DNA of 64,000 nucleotides, from the NCBI RefSeq assembly GCF_031143425.1, contig NC_090450.1, positions 167,455,486 to 167,519,485 on the forward strand, in the 5' to 3' direction. A program made the translations under genes and the position numbers. This document shows, in pieces, positions 10,906 to 23,160 of the stretch. The first letter of the stretch is position 1. Every line of letters starts with the position of its first letter. The stretch is from Pleurodeles waltl. Taxonomy: Eukaryota > Chordata > Amphibia > Caudata > Salamandridae. The notes beneath the pieces are model-generated. The model did no database searches, had not been told where the DNA came from, and was given only the letters and a program-made list of their open reading frames with translations.

Positions 10906-11486
10906 CAACAGTCCAAATCCACTGTGACGCCACATGTTTCAATGTAGGTTCTATGTTGCTGGAAAGAACTGCATTCTGTACCAGGGCAAAAAGTGAGTGT
11001 CATCATGCCATTGGAAGCAAAGGGGATGAACAAAGCAAGAGACAGAGGGACTTTGGAGAAGAGAGAGTTGATTTCCATTTAGTCACACAAACAAGATAGA
11101 TGAAGAAATTCTGAAACCCCCATTTATGTGTGGCACCACAAACGAAGTGCTGTTTACTTTCTTCTTCCTGCTGCTGTCTTCATGCCCTCTAAAGACAGTG
11201 GTAGCAAGGCAGTGAACAGGGTGCCAAAACACAAGCAAGTTTTACTCCAAGCTATCCCTAATTGGTGAGCTGGTGTGAAATCACACAGTTTGTTAGCAGC
11301 AATGTGTGCAGGTATCAGGATCTCAAATGTCTATTGTGGACAAATAGCAACTGCAGGCATTTGCAAGAGAAGAGGTGATCAAAGGTGCAGTTCCTAGTGG
11401 TGCTCAAATAAAATACACATTGGCAAATCCAATCAGTCTTACTTTGCCAATGCTTTTTTGGTTGCCGTTTTTGACTTTGTCAATGA
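10906..11486. other. Unannotated intergenic sequence
   Basis: No recognised gene or repeat. Confidence 0.35.
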
Positions 11487-11491
11487 CTTTA

Positions 11492-14400
11492 TGTTAGGCC
11501 AGTAATACTTACAGTGATCTTTCCCCAAACCTTTTGTTTTATTCCTCCATATTTATCTGATCTTCTTTTTGTTGGCCTTAAGACTGTGTGCTTTACCACT
11601 GATAGCCAGTGCTAAAGTGTGTGCGCTCACTCCTTAAAGTATGGTAACATTGGCTTATCACTAATTGGCATATTTAATTTACTCATAATTCCCTAGTTAA
11701 GTGGTATTACATGTACCCAGGGCTTGTAAATTGAATGCTACTAGTGGGCCTTCAACTGTTGTGCCACCCACTTAAGTAGTCTTGCAAAACTGACTAAGCC
11801 CCGCTATTGCAGCTTATGTGTGCAGATTTAAACTGCCTTTTTGACCTGGCCAAATAAATATTTTGCCAGGCCTAAACCTACCTTTTGAACTCATATGTCA
11901 CTGCTCGAGTGGGCCCTAACCAGTCCATATGGCAGGGTGGATTGTATTTAAAATGTATAGACATGTCCTGATAGCGAAAAACCCTAAAATTCATATTTTT
12001 ACTATTAGAAGGCCTTCCCCTCCCATAGGTAAACATTGGAGTTACCTTATTACATTTATTAAGGATATCATCCAAGTGGGAACGGGTACACATTTCATGT
12101 TTGTTGTCTTTGGAATTGTAATGAAAACCCCTTTTATATGGTCAGAATTTAGATTGCAAATTTGGAAATGCCACTATTAGAAAGTTGGCATTTTCCTGCC
12201 TTAGCCTCTTAGTGCCTAAAGCGTGTCTCTGGGTCACATGACTAGGTGTAGTTGGCATTTGGTCTTTTTGTATTTCTTCTAGCCAGCCACACACAACAGA
12301 GAGTTTAGGTGAGTCTAAAATGGCCATCACTGGCAGGATGGGAGAACAGAGCTGGGCACAGCCCACTTAAGTGTTAAGAGGCTATGTCCTGCCTTCATAC
12401 AAAGGAGTGTATAACCTGTGTAGTTAGATTGCAGCCATGTCAAGAGAGGCAGGAAACATGAGCAATTAAAAAAGAATCCTCTAGAAGTCCCTACAACCCC
12501 ACTTTAAAGAAGGCACCAAGTATTACTATGAGACCTAAGTTATCAACTCTTCAGTACACTTCTGGATTTGTGGAAGACTCTGCCAGGAAGAAGGACTGAT
12601 GTGCTGCTGAAAGGACAGCCACTCTGCAGGACCGCTGCCCTGAACTACTGATGCCTGCTGTGCAGAGCTATTGCCCTGCTGCCCTTTTGCCTGGGTAAGA
12701 AGGACTGGAACCTGCAACTTGTATCTAGGACCGTTAGAGTGACTCCAAGGGCTAGTCTCTTGTAACCAGCACCTAGATTTTGTACCTGTGAGCTCTACCC
12801 TGCCAAGTGGTGCCACCCTAGTCCTGGATCTTTGGAACTGGGCTTTGAAGGTGCTCTGCTATCCCATCTGTGGCTCTAGCAGAGCTGATACATCTCCTCT
12901 GAGGTGCAGCACAACCGCAAGCAGAACCAACACAATGCCTCTGCTGCATGGACTGTCTTGGCAGAATAATTTTGCATTGCCCTTGAAGCCTGAAGCCTCA
13001 TTGGAACCGCTGCTGCATGACACATCTTTGATGCGGGCCCTCACATCACAAGCCCCTCATTGATGGAAGTCTCAACAACAATGTAGGGTGTCTTAGTTTA
13101 ACTCTTGCTCTAGGCAATACTACTGGTTTAGGGATGACAGTACTTATGTTTGCAGGCGACTATGCAAGCCCTACAACAAGTCGCAACGGTCATCCCAACC
13201 CTCCTGGCTCCAAGCAGCACCTCACCAAAAACCCAAACAGTAAAAGGTGATTTGTGGCAGCCTTTATGCATGGACTCAAGTGTGTGACATCTCAGGGAGT
13301 GTCGTGGTTAAATGGAGATTACCCCTTTCTCACATGAACAACATGTCTCAGTCAAACACAGGCAATGAAGAAGATGCAGTAAAGTTTCAATAGGTTTTAT
13401 TTAGCAAAACTGCGATCTGCGATAAGTTGCATGGGCTGCACTGATTAGGATAATGAACAGTGCAAGAAACAGAATGGTAAAGACAAGAGTCATTAATACA
13501 AAGACCCCCACCATCTTGCAATATCATAAAAAGACGTCAAGTGTGTAATATGTCCTAATACCCTAGCATAGTGAGCCTAACCTCTAACTTAAAAGACAGC
13601 TAGGTATGTTAAACCTAATCTGCCAATGCCATGTCCATGAGAAGAGCCCCCCCAACCCTCGTTACCTTGGAATGAGGTCTCTAGCTCAGACTCCGTAGGG
13701 ACACGAAGACTGGGTCAGCATCAAGGCGACGTGCAGCATTGATAGCAGCGATGGCATCTGGTTGGAATCCCTCTGAGTTTTTATACAGATCTGCTTGGAC
13801 CCCAGAAATAGGTCTGTTCCCAAATAATAGATAACAAGACATGCTTGGGTTGGTAATTTACATAAACAATTCCTTCGAAACTGTGAAGAGGGAAAGTACC
13901 TAATGTGAACACCTACAGTTTGTTTATCTTTGTCGCTTGATATTGACGCCTTAGCACGGTGGCACTGATAACGCAAAACTAAAACATGGGCCTAACTAAA
14001 AACAAGACAGCCGTCTTGAAATAATTAGTTAAATAAATGCGCTAAAACAGAGCGGGCTAAGTAGGGTAAAACTCACTAGGTGACGGAGGCACGAGTCTGC
14101 AAGCCAAAGGCTTAGCTAACTCCTGTATCCCATTAAAAAAAACTAGGATTCACTACAAGGGCTTTGCATCACAAGCCTCAGAGCTTCTTTATAACCAGTC
14201 AGTGCGTTGCACATCCTCAATGCCAGACTTTGTAATGGAACCCCCTTGTTAATGGCCTCCTTGATGATGCAGGACCTCGCATCACAACCTTGCAATTTCC
14301 TGGAACTGACACTGTGCCACACATCTCTGAGCTGTACCTAGCATCACCTCGGCGGTGAGACCATCCTTAAAGCAGGACCTCACAATGCTCCACAACCAGG

Positions 14401-14872
14401 ATTTAAGGTCCTCTTGTTCAGCGGGCCTAATTAGGTCATTATAGCCGGCCCATGCTCCAACATTGTCAGCCTAAAGTTGTGACTTCGCCCTGGTCTAGCA
14501 CGACCAGGTATCCACAGCTGCTGCTTTGTGCTTTTTGTGCTATTTTCCCTTAAAACTTTAAAATTGCATATCTCTGTTTCTAATGATTAGGTTTGTGTCA
14601 TTTTTATCTTGTTTTATTTATTAAAATCAGCTCTATTGTTCTAAATCTAGTGTGGGATTTTTCTTGTGCGGATTTTTCAGTCCATTACTTTTTGAATTGT
14701 TGCACAAATATGTTTTGCCTCTAAGTTAAGCCTGACAGCACTGTGCCAAGCTACCAGAGGATTGAATACAGGTTAATTTGAGGTTTGGTTGTGACTTCAC
14801 TCTGACAAGGATGGTGGTTCCTGATTGAATAGGGTTTCACTCCCCCCTCAACCAGTGACCCAATTTCTTACA
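11492..14872 (+). mobile_element. Solo LTR (family C, copy 1) interrupted by an insertion
   Basis: Starts TGTTAGGCC and ends TTCTTACA, the TG...CA form of LTRs. It is flanked by CTTTA (11487-11491) and CTTCA (14873-14877), a 5-bp target duplication with one mismatch. Two other regions (30892-32685 and, reversed, 34036-35892) share its start (TTTCCCCAAACCTTTTG), the stretch GACTGTGTGCTTTACCACTG, and the 3' part with TTGCCTCTAAGTTAAG and GTGCCAAGCTACCAGAGG. No internal coding region is present, so it is a recombined solo LTR. About 1.1 kb of foreign DNA interrupts it near 13080-14157. Confidence 0.7.
13300..14157 (-). mobile_element. Possible small LTR nested in the family C LTR
   Basis: Runs from TGTCGTGGTT to CACTACA. 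Read on the minus strand it would start TGTAGTG and end CACGACA, with an AATAAA near 13400 toward its 3' end as in LTR polyadenylation regions. Flanks share only AGGG, so no convincing target duplication. The inserted block may extend left to 13082. A minus-strand open frame at 13686-13976 inside it has no recognisable motif. Confidence 0.35.
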
Positions 14873-14877
14873 CTTCA

Positions 14878-16058
14878 AAATTGAGCTTCAAAAAACAAGA
14901 TTATGGAAGGAATATGTGTACTGATCTCCAAGGTCTCAATTCCATACCATTGTTTTTCACCCACACTTCCGCTGTAGACAGAGGTGCACCACATGTGAAT
15001 CAGTCTTGATCCTCCTTCTATAGGAACAGTTTAGCCAAGATATCAGACACCCCCCCTCCTCTGAGAGAAGCACAGGCAATACCAAGCCAGTTTTGATCAT
15101 TTTAAGTCTTGTCAGTTAGATATAGCTTTAGTCCTGTGGCACAGCGAGCATGGGACTCATCTGATTTTCATATGTCAGGTCTTTGTTTACAGTCACATAG
15201 TGAATGAAAAACAGTGGACTGGAATGCAGTCTAGAGCCAATACTAGTGTCTGAGATTAATTCAAGCATTCACTCTGTCACTTTTTTGTTTGCTGTAGCAA
15301 ACGTTCTAAGCGCTACTTGTATGCCGAGGTTTGAATCCCTTGCTCACTGCACAACAAGACTCTAACTATACCTCACTGACCTAAGTAGGTTGAAAGTGAT
15401 CTTGAGTTGCTTGTCTTTACCTCTATTGGTGACCAGGCCTGGCAGTCTTAGGCTGGGCTGTTCCTATTGGAATAGGACACAGGCTGTTTTGTATATTGCA
15501 AGACACTGTCTCCAGTGAATAGAAGAATTAATAAATGATGGACTAAAATGTGCCTGAGCAAACACCGTTGACTGAGATTAATTCAGGCATTCATTCCATC
15601 ATCTAATTGATTGCTGCTGTAAAAATTAGACAGCAGTAGTAGAGCTAAAAGCAGTTATCGACCATATAGAAAATGCATTTCCTACACTTTAGTAATGTCT
15701 ACCAGATTGCATGATACAACGTAGCATGATTCAACAAAGTGAGTCATCTTGAAAGTAAAGAAAATAACATCTTTATACTTTCAAGATGGCTGCCTCGTTG
15801 CGCCATGCCTTGTTGTGTCATACTGCTTGGTGGCCACCTTGAAAGTATAAAACTGCTTTTGTGATACTTACAAGATGGCTGCTATGTTGCATCACACATG
15901 CTGATCTCAGGGGAAAAAGGAAGGGAAGAGAGAGCCAAGTGTAGAGATGGCAAAAAAAGAGCAAGAGAAAAAATGCCAGTGCACCCTATGTGCAGACACT
16001 GAGTGGGAGGGGAAAGGAGCAAGAAAGCACTCCCATGGAGTGCTGAATAAGAAGTGAG
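14878..16058. repeat. Diverged direct and inverted repeats, no gene
   Basis: Segments near 15185-15310 and 15525-15640 are diverged direct repeats that share CTGAGATTAATTCA and GCATTCA. At 15772-15856 TTTATACTTTCAAGATGGC and its near-complement form an inverted repeat with a loop of about 35 bases; a third copy of CAAGATGGCTGC follows near 15872. No protein-coding content recognised. Confidence 0.45.
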
Positions 16059-16290
16059 AGGCATATTTAAGAAACATGCACTGCATGCAGTGCAGTGCCT
16101 CTTATCTTGTGTCCTTTAGCGTCTTCCGTGACCATGTGAGCGTCGTATTTAAAATACGCATCATTTCTTTTTTATGCTATTGATGCAAAGGTTTTGTGCT
16201 ACTCCTGCAGAGTACATAGGGGCCCATTGTATATAATGACATGTCCCCTTTTAACGTCTGTCATTAATGCACTGTCTTTTGTTTATGGAG
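16059..16290 (-). mobile_element. Partial family F element, reverse orientation
   Basis: Reads as the reverse complement of the right part of the 3237-5664 units: GGCATATTTAAGAAA at its end, the short hairpin around GCACTGCATGCAGTGC, CTTTAGCGTC, then a diverged GCAAAGGTTTTGTGC stem and GGGGCCCATTG. The rest of the copy is missing; a solo LTR begins 15 bp further on. Confidence 0.5.
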
Positions 16291-16304
16291 TAAATGGATA
16301 CCAC

Positions 16305-18765
16305 TGTAGAAAAGTACCATGTTACCCCCAATTTCTGCCTGTTTGTCAGTATGTTTTGCCCTTCTCACTGTGATCCTGCTAGCCAGGACGCCAGGGCTCA
16401 TAGTTTGTGGCCTAATGTGTGTGTTGTCAGTATGATTAACTGTGTCACTGAAGTTCTGCTAACCAGAACTCCGGTGCTTATGCTCTCTCTACTTATCAAA
16501 TGTGTCACTATAGTTTAGTGACTTCATATTCCAGTTCCAATTGGCACACTGAACCCCCCTTTGTGTCCTAAGTATATGGTACCTAGGTACCCAGGGCATT
16601 GGGGTTCCAGGAGATCCTCATGGGCTGCAGAATTTCTTTTGCCACCCATAAGGAGCTCAGACAAACCTTTCTTCAGGACTGACACTGCAGCCTGAGTGAA
16701 ATAGTCCCCACACTATTTTCAGCCATTTTCACTGCACTTAAGTAACTTATAAATTACCTATATGTCTAACTTTTATTTACTGAAGGCTAGTTGCAAAGTT
16801 ACTAAGTGTGAGGGCACCCTTGCACTAGCAAAGGTGCCCCCATGGTGTCCAGTGTCAATTCCCCAGACTTCGTGAGTGCAGGGATACCATTACAGACGTG
16901 CACTAGATATATGTCAATACATATATGTAGCTTCACAATGGTGTCTCCGAACGTGGCCATGTGAGGTGTCTAAGATCATGGAATTGTCTCCCCACTCTGG
17001 AGACCTCTGAGTGGCCAGTGCCAGCATGTGACATCAGAGACCCGTCCTGATAGGTGCATACCTGGGTAGGTAGCCAATCCCCCTCTCAGGGCTATTTAGG
17101 GTCTCTCCTCTGGGTGTTTCCTCAGATTCAGCTTGCAAGACTCCTCCAGGAATCGTCTGCATCCTCTGCTCCAGCTTCTGACCGTCGGATCAACTGCAGA
17201 CTGCTCCAGGAACCTCTGTAACTGCAACAAAGTATCCAGGACAACTCCTTTGACCTGCAACTTCAGCTCCAGCCACCATTTGCAACAGTTTCCACAGTGT
17301 GCACACTCTGAAGACTGCCTGTCTTCATCCTGCAATGAAAGACCAAAGGAATCTCTCGTGAAGGCACCCTTCTGCAATGACGACCGGTACTCTGGGACTC
17401 TTCTGGGACTCTTCTCTTGATGACGAGCATGCTCCCTGGAACACAGGTGGCGGACTGACGTGACCCAGAATGTCCTAAGGTCCAGCTGTCCAAATTTGGA
17501 AGAGGTAAGAGCTTGCCTCCCTGTGCTGTGACAGTACCCCTGTGCACAGCATCATCTCCAGCTCCTTGGGCTTCTGTGCACTTCTTCCAAGAATCCTTTG
17601 TGCACAGTGTAGCCCAGGTCCCCAGCACTCCATCTGGCAACGCACAACTCACTGAGTTTTTCCCCAGCAGCGTGGGACCTTCCTTTGTTGTGCTGCAATG
17701 ACCACACTTTGCATCTTCTTTGTGCCCATGTCCTGGGACTCCCGTGGGTACTGCCTGGTCTTCTTTGGGCTCTCAGAAGTGCTGAGAGCCCCCTTTGTCT
17801 CCTCAGTCCGAGTTGAGACCCCCAGGTCCCTCCTGGGTACAGGCAGCTTCATTTTGATGCAAACGGCATACTTGCGTGACCCAAGGCTTGTTGACAGAAT
17901 CCAGTAATGCAAACAGCCTGCATCCAACAACTCAACGTGGAACATTTCCTGCACCATGCAGGAACCCGCAGCCATCTTCTTTGGTGCTCTTCTGTACTCT
18001 TCTTCTTACCGGAGAATACACTTTTGCAACATCTTCTAGGTTGGCAGGGAATCCTGTCCTTCCTGGACTCTTCTTTGACTTCTGAACTTGGTCTCCTCTC
18101 TCCACAGGTCTTCAGGTCCAGGAATCCACCATTTGCTGATTGCAGTCTTGCTTGGTTCTTGCAAAATCTCTTATCATGACTTGAAGTGTGTCGTGAGGAA
18201 ACTTGATGCACTTTACTCATACTTTCCTGGGCTCTGGGGTGGGGTACTTTACTTACCTTTGGTGTTTTCCTACACTCCCAGTGCCCCTCTACACACTACA
18301 CTTGCCTAGGGGGGAATTCGTAATTCGCATTCTACTATTTTAGTATATGGTTTGTGTTGCCCCAAGGCCCATTGCATTCAATTGTATTTTCTACTGTTTG
18401 CACTATTCTATGACTGTTTCCTTACATGATTTTGGTTACTAGTGTTTATATTGTGTATAATACTTACCTCCAGAAGGAGTATTCCCTCTAAGATATGTTT
18501 GGCCTTGCGTCACTAAAATAAAGTACCTTTCTTTTTGGTAAAACTGAGTATTGTCTTTTATTGTGTATAAGTACTGTGTAAGTATGGTGGTATTGCAGGA
18601 GCTTTGCATGTCTCCTAGGTCAGCCTAAGCTGCTCTGCTACAGCTACCTCTAGACAGCCTAAGCTGCTATAACAGTGCCTGCATTTCACTAATAAGGGAT
18701 AACTGGAGCTGGTTTAAGGTGTATGTACCGTAGGTAGCCACTACAAACCAGGCCAGCCTCCTACA
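16305..18765 (+). mobile_element. Solo LTR, 2.46 kb, with perfect 5-bp target duplication
   Basis: Begins TGTAGAAAAGTACC and ends GGCCAGCCTCCTACA, flanked on both sides by ACCAC (16300-16304 and 18766-18770). A polyadenylation signal AATAAA lies at about 18520 on the plus strand, which sets the orientation. The length is unusual but the TG...CA ends and exact duplication leave little doubt. There is no gag-pol coding region and no second LTR, so an ancestral retrotransposon has been removed by LTR-LTR recombination. Short open frames inside (for example 17133-17420 and 17263-17652) are not genes. Confidence 0.85.
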
Positions 18766-18770
18766 ACCAC

Positions 18771-20011
18771 AAAATATAGAGACTACAGTTTATGTGGCAC
18801 TAAAAGTAAGAGAGTGCAATGACTTTAAAAGCGAAAACATTCATTATTAGTTTGGGGGAAAAAAGGTGATGTAATATGAACAAAAGTAACTCCTACAAAT
18901 TTCATAACAATACTTTTTTAATCCCTTTAATCAAGTTACAAATAACCGATAGAACATGATAAAATAAAGAAACTGTGTGTTCTTCAAATATAAAAATGAC
19001 AAGTGAAAAATGCAAGGTTCAGTAGTTGATAGATAAAAATATTTCAAAAAGATTGTTGGCCTTAAAACTGAGTTATCTTTGAGAGGTGTGAAATAAGAGA
19101 TGTTGTATTTCTTAGACCATGGCTACTGATTTCCAAGCAGTCATTTAAGCAGTTAGCACTGAGTTCACTGTTTTTTCAAGCTTTCAAACATATCCCACTG
19201 TTTGCCAATGCCACAAAAAATTCCACTCGACTGCCAAGACAATATTTTCTTATTTTAGCTCAGCATGTAGCGCACTAAAATCATGACATGCCCCCAACAA
19301 ACAGCACAGAGCAGTGGTATGAGTGAGTCACATTTTTGAAAGGGTATAGTGTTTCAGATTGTGAAGTTTTATTACCATGAAAAAAGTACCGTCCCTCTAA
19401 ATCTGCAATATGAGTCGTTCTCATGGTAAAATGTTGTTAGTAAAAACAATATAAATTATAAACAATTAAACTGAAGTTCAATTCTTTTAACATATTAGAT
19501 TGTGTTTAACTGTACCGCTTTTGCTGTAAATTTAGCGGCTGAAATAGATACCAAATAAATGTTATAAAGAAACGGATCTCTGTTGTTTTTACCTCCACAT
19601 TATATATAATTGCTTCCTTGCCCCTGACCGCGTTTCAATGCTTTTTATTAGTGTCTGGGTTAAATAAAAGTATGTGGTGAATATTAGTATGTGGAAAGTA
19701 TGTGGAAAATAATAGGTAATCCTTCTTGAATTGAAAGGACAGTCATTTTGTTTCTAGATGGTTAACATGTTAATGAATTTGGTTTTATTTTGCTTTTAAA
19801 CTACATGTTGTCATGGGAACTTGGCCACTGTTGTAACTGATAACAGCAGTCCCAATGAATTAAAGGGCAGGTTTTAACGCAGTCGGCCTTGTTGTACAAC
19901 GAATGGATTGTGGCTAATGTACTGATCGTTTGCATCGCAAAATGTGCATTCACAGTAGGTTGTATACCCTACTACTTAATGAATATTAATAAGTTACGAG
20001 GCGTCTGAGAC
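18771..20011. other. Unannotated AT-rich sequence
   Basis: No open frame of note, and no repeat or RNA gene that I recognise. Confidence 0.4.
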
Positions 20012-20250
20012 TGCAATGCCTTCATGGGAGAGGGTGTGGCGTTGTGGCCAGAGCTGCATGGGAGCTGGGGTACCAGGTTCTGTCCAGGCTTTTGCTCATC
20101 TTTCTGTAATTCCGGGAAAATCAGTTAATCTTTCTGTGCCTAAAAAAAAAGAAAATCTTGACTTGATGCTCATGTAAAGTGCCCTAGTGTTTTTGGACTG
20201 AATTTGTGCTATGTAAAAGGGAAACAAACTGGAAATAAACTAACTGGAAA
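20012..20250 (+). mobile_element. tRNA-derived SINE (CORE/MIR-like)
   Basis: The head carries RNA polymerase III promoter boxes: an A-box-like GTGGCCAGAGCTGC (about 20045) and a B-box-like GGTTCTGTCC (about 20075). They are followed by the GTTAATCTTTCTGTGCC segment typical of CORE/MIR-type SINEs, and a tail with GTAAAGTGCC and TGTGCTATGTAAA like L2-mobilised SINEs. A reversed relative sits at 45625-45785. SINEs make no protein and rely on LINE enzymes. Confidence 0.65.
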
Positions 20251-20379
20251 TAAACATAACGAGTATTTGCACTGCAAAGGGTCTGCAATTGTGAGAGTTA
20301 GAGCTATTGACATTGTAAATTATAATGTTTTTTACCTTTGTGTTTTGTTTTTTAGTGTAGCAGATGTATGTGGTGTGTA

Positions 20380-21215
20380 GTGGAATTATGTGTGTTGTAG
20401 TGGAATATTAGTGAGGTGGGATAATGCATGAGGAAGCAAGTTAGTAGGCAGTATAGAGAGGAGACAGGTAATGTAAGGGAGAGATGAGAGGGGGCAGTGG
20501 TATTGCGAGATGAGAGGTAGTAGTGGCAGTGTGTGAGAGAGAGAGAGAGGCAAGAGGGGCAGTTGGTGGGTGGGGAGGAGGGCAGGGATTATTAAGAAGT
20601 GGGGAAGTGAGGAGTCCAGTAGCAGTGTTAAGCTGCTGCGTTAACTATTAAAATTAAACAAAATGAAGCCGGAGGAACGAGGGGGTAAAGGATAAGAATT
20701 GTGGGTTGGTGCTGCAGGACCTGGACATTTCCTTGCTATTACAGCCCTTGGAGCTCACTGAGACAGCTGATGCAGCAGAGGCGCTTCAAAGTGAGAAACA
20801 CTACAGTGAAGAATGAGAGTGAATGAAAGGGGGTGGAGAGATAAAGGGAATACATGTGAGACAAAGGGAAACTGAGCAGAGATCATAAAGAGATGCATGG
20901 AAAAATGGAGAACTACATGGGGATCTAATAAAATGGCCGGAAGTTAGAGGGACTGAGGAAGAGAGGAGGATAGAAACATACAAAGAAGACTGGAAAGGTA
21001 TAGTGAAGAGACGGAGTGGATAGAAAGAGACATAAGCAAAATAATGGAGAGTAGCAAGTGAAGATGGGCAATAGAAAGAGAGAGAATGTAAGAGGGAAAA
21101 ACAGAAATAGAGGGGAGAGTAGAGAGGTGGCTAAAGTAGAGATGTAGGAAGAATGAGAAATGTTCAAGGAAGGATGTAGAGGTGGCTACAGAATGATAAG
21201 AGGGAAACACAAAGG
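20380..21215 (+). repeat. Purine-rich low-complexity tract
   Basis: About 0.8 kb with strong purine bias on the plus strand, including a GA microsatellite near 20526-20550 and many AGAGA, GGAGA and AAGAG runs. The long open frames on the opposite strand are low-complexity artefacts. Confidence 0.65.
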
Positions 21216-22427
21216 TTCAATTTCATTTGACTATGTATGTTGGGAAGTAGGTGCATGGGAAGTAGTTAGAGGATGCAGAGCATCCCACTTAAAACACTGA
21301 TCCCAGCTACACCAGCATGGCACATGTCAGCATCTCATCTATTCTTAACACTGGTCTACTTTCAGGGGAGCACACAATTTGCAGATCCCAAAATATGCCC
21401 TGACATTCAAGACAATACACATTTCAAGAAAGTTGACAGTTTTGCTCCCAGTTGGAGTAATTGGCGCTAGGCTGCCAGGCTGCCAGGCAGTAAAAGACGT
21501 TTTAACACGTGCAGAAAAAAAGACTAATGCAATTTTGATGCCGAGCTACACACTCAATTGTAGTATATTAAACTCTATGAAATAGAACGTATTGTTAAAC
21601 ATATCTTTTCCCTAGTTTGTGACATCTACTGAATGGTATTTGCCAGTCCCATAACAGCGCTTTAGTGGGGAAGAATGTCTTCATAGGTTGTTTTATCTGT
21701 AAAGCATCAGTCTTTCTTCATTAAATCATTGGCAGTACCACCTAAAGGTAGCTTGCATCTCATGAAGCATTTCTGTAATAAACGCTTAAGCCCTCACTGG
21801 TTTCTTCTGATCATCTGAACAGGAGAGTTTCGTCACAAAAGCTGCCAAAGTTTCAGATTGTTTTGTCCGACATCTTCATGATATCCGAGTAATTACGAGT
21901 AACATTCGAACAACTACGAGTAACACTTTCTCCCAAGCAAAAATAAAGCAAGGAAGACGAGGGAAACATACAGCTATCAGGAAGTGACACCCATCTGAGC
22001 AACGAGAAAGGCTAAGAAAAATTTAAATGTGCGGCACAGCAACAGAAATGAAGAGGCACTTCAGTAACCTAGTGCCCCTGTATCCTGATCTCACCACTGC
22101 ATCTTCAGTCTCCCTCCCGCCTTCAGGACGATCATATAGTGGCTACGAAGAGATGTCATAAGGAAAGGAAAGAAGGGGGATGGCCAGGGGGAGGAGGAGA
22201 AGTATAATGACAAAGAGGGAAATAATTATAAAAAAAGGAAGTATGTGAACTCGAATGAGAGAAGGAGTGACAAGGTATGTGAGATAGGCCTTTCTATTCA
22301 GTGTGGGAACTGCAATTACTATCCACTAGTGGCCCAGCGCTAAACTCTTGTGGCAACAAATCAAACACAAGAGCCGTTTTGTACAGCACACATTGTGAAT
22401 TCGAGGGAGAAGCAGGGAGGGGGATAG
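21216..22427. other. Unannotated sequence with a small dispersed repeat
   Basis: No gene. Near 21885-21930 the motif TTACGAGTAA occurs, and a reversed relative is found near 43310-43370. A short hairpin CTCTTGTG / CACAAGAG lies near 22347-22372. Confidence 0.35.
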
Positions 22428-22887
22428 AAATAGTACCTCACTCACATTGGGAGCAGCGTACGGGCACTAATTAGGTTAAATCAGTCATTGCTTGATCCCT
22501 GCTCCAGGGACAGGACCGGAAATGATGACAGCCTGAAGTAGACGAACTACGAGGCTGTAAAGATGAATGCTAGGAAAGCCAACAAATAGTGAGCAACAGG
22601 TGGGCTCCAAGCCCTTTTCTAACTACAGCAGGGTCTCACAAGTGATAAGCATGCGCTAGCACATGCGCCTCACTTGCAAGGCTCTGCTGTGTTCAGTAAA
22701 GGGCTTGGAGCTTGCCCATTGCTCACCAATTGTTGGTTTGTGTGGCACTCTTCTTTACAGCCTCGTAATTCATCAAGGTATGCCTGGCATCTTTTCTGTT
22801 GCTCTGTGTGGAGCGGAGATCAAGCACTAATTGATTCAACTTAATTAGTGCCCCTCTGCTGCTCCCGACGTGATCGAAGTACTATTT
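22428..22887. mobile_element. Foldback element, about 460 bp, imperfect palindrome
   Basis: The two halves pair along nearly their whole length around a centre at about 22655. Ends are AATAGTACCTC and GAAGTACTATT. Internal pairs include GGGAGCAGC / GCTGCTCCC, GCACTAATTAG / TTAATTAGTGC, AGGCTGTAAAG / CTTTACAGCCT, GTGAGCAA / TTGCTCAC and CTCCAAGCCC / GGGCTTGGAG. Non-coding. It is probably a MITE or foldback transposon; no certain target duplication. Confidence 0.7.
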
Positions 22888-23160
22888 TGTTTTTTTTAAA
22901 CGTCTAGTGCCCTGAAAACAGAAGGCTTGTGACTGCCAAAAACAAGCCCAACAGGACAAACTAAATTGCAGTTTTATGTTTTTTAAATCTAACTTTCTTT
23001 TATTTTACAAAGTCCTCTTTTCTCACTTTCCACTCATGTTTTCTTGTGTTTTTGCTCATGGGCGCTGTTCTCAAAAGATGATAATTAATTTATTCAAAAT
23101 ATTGCACAGCAACAGTGCTTCTTTATAATGTGTAATCTCTGAAATGATGCTTCAACACAT
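22888..23160. other. Unannotated sequence
   Basis: AT-rich, nothing recognised. Confidence 0.35.

Noticed and set aside
17096..18220. Cluster of open frames of 60-129 codons on both strands
   Set aside because: All lie inside a solo LTR with defined ends and target duplication; no retroviral or host motif found.
20040..20090. tRNA gene
   Set aside because: A- and B-box-like motifs are present but the cloverleaf does not form, and a SINE tail follows.
20801..21210. Ser/Leu/Phe/Pro-rich minus-strand open frames that look like membrane proteins
   Set aside because: They translate the complement of a purine-rich low-complexity tract.
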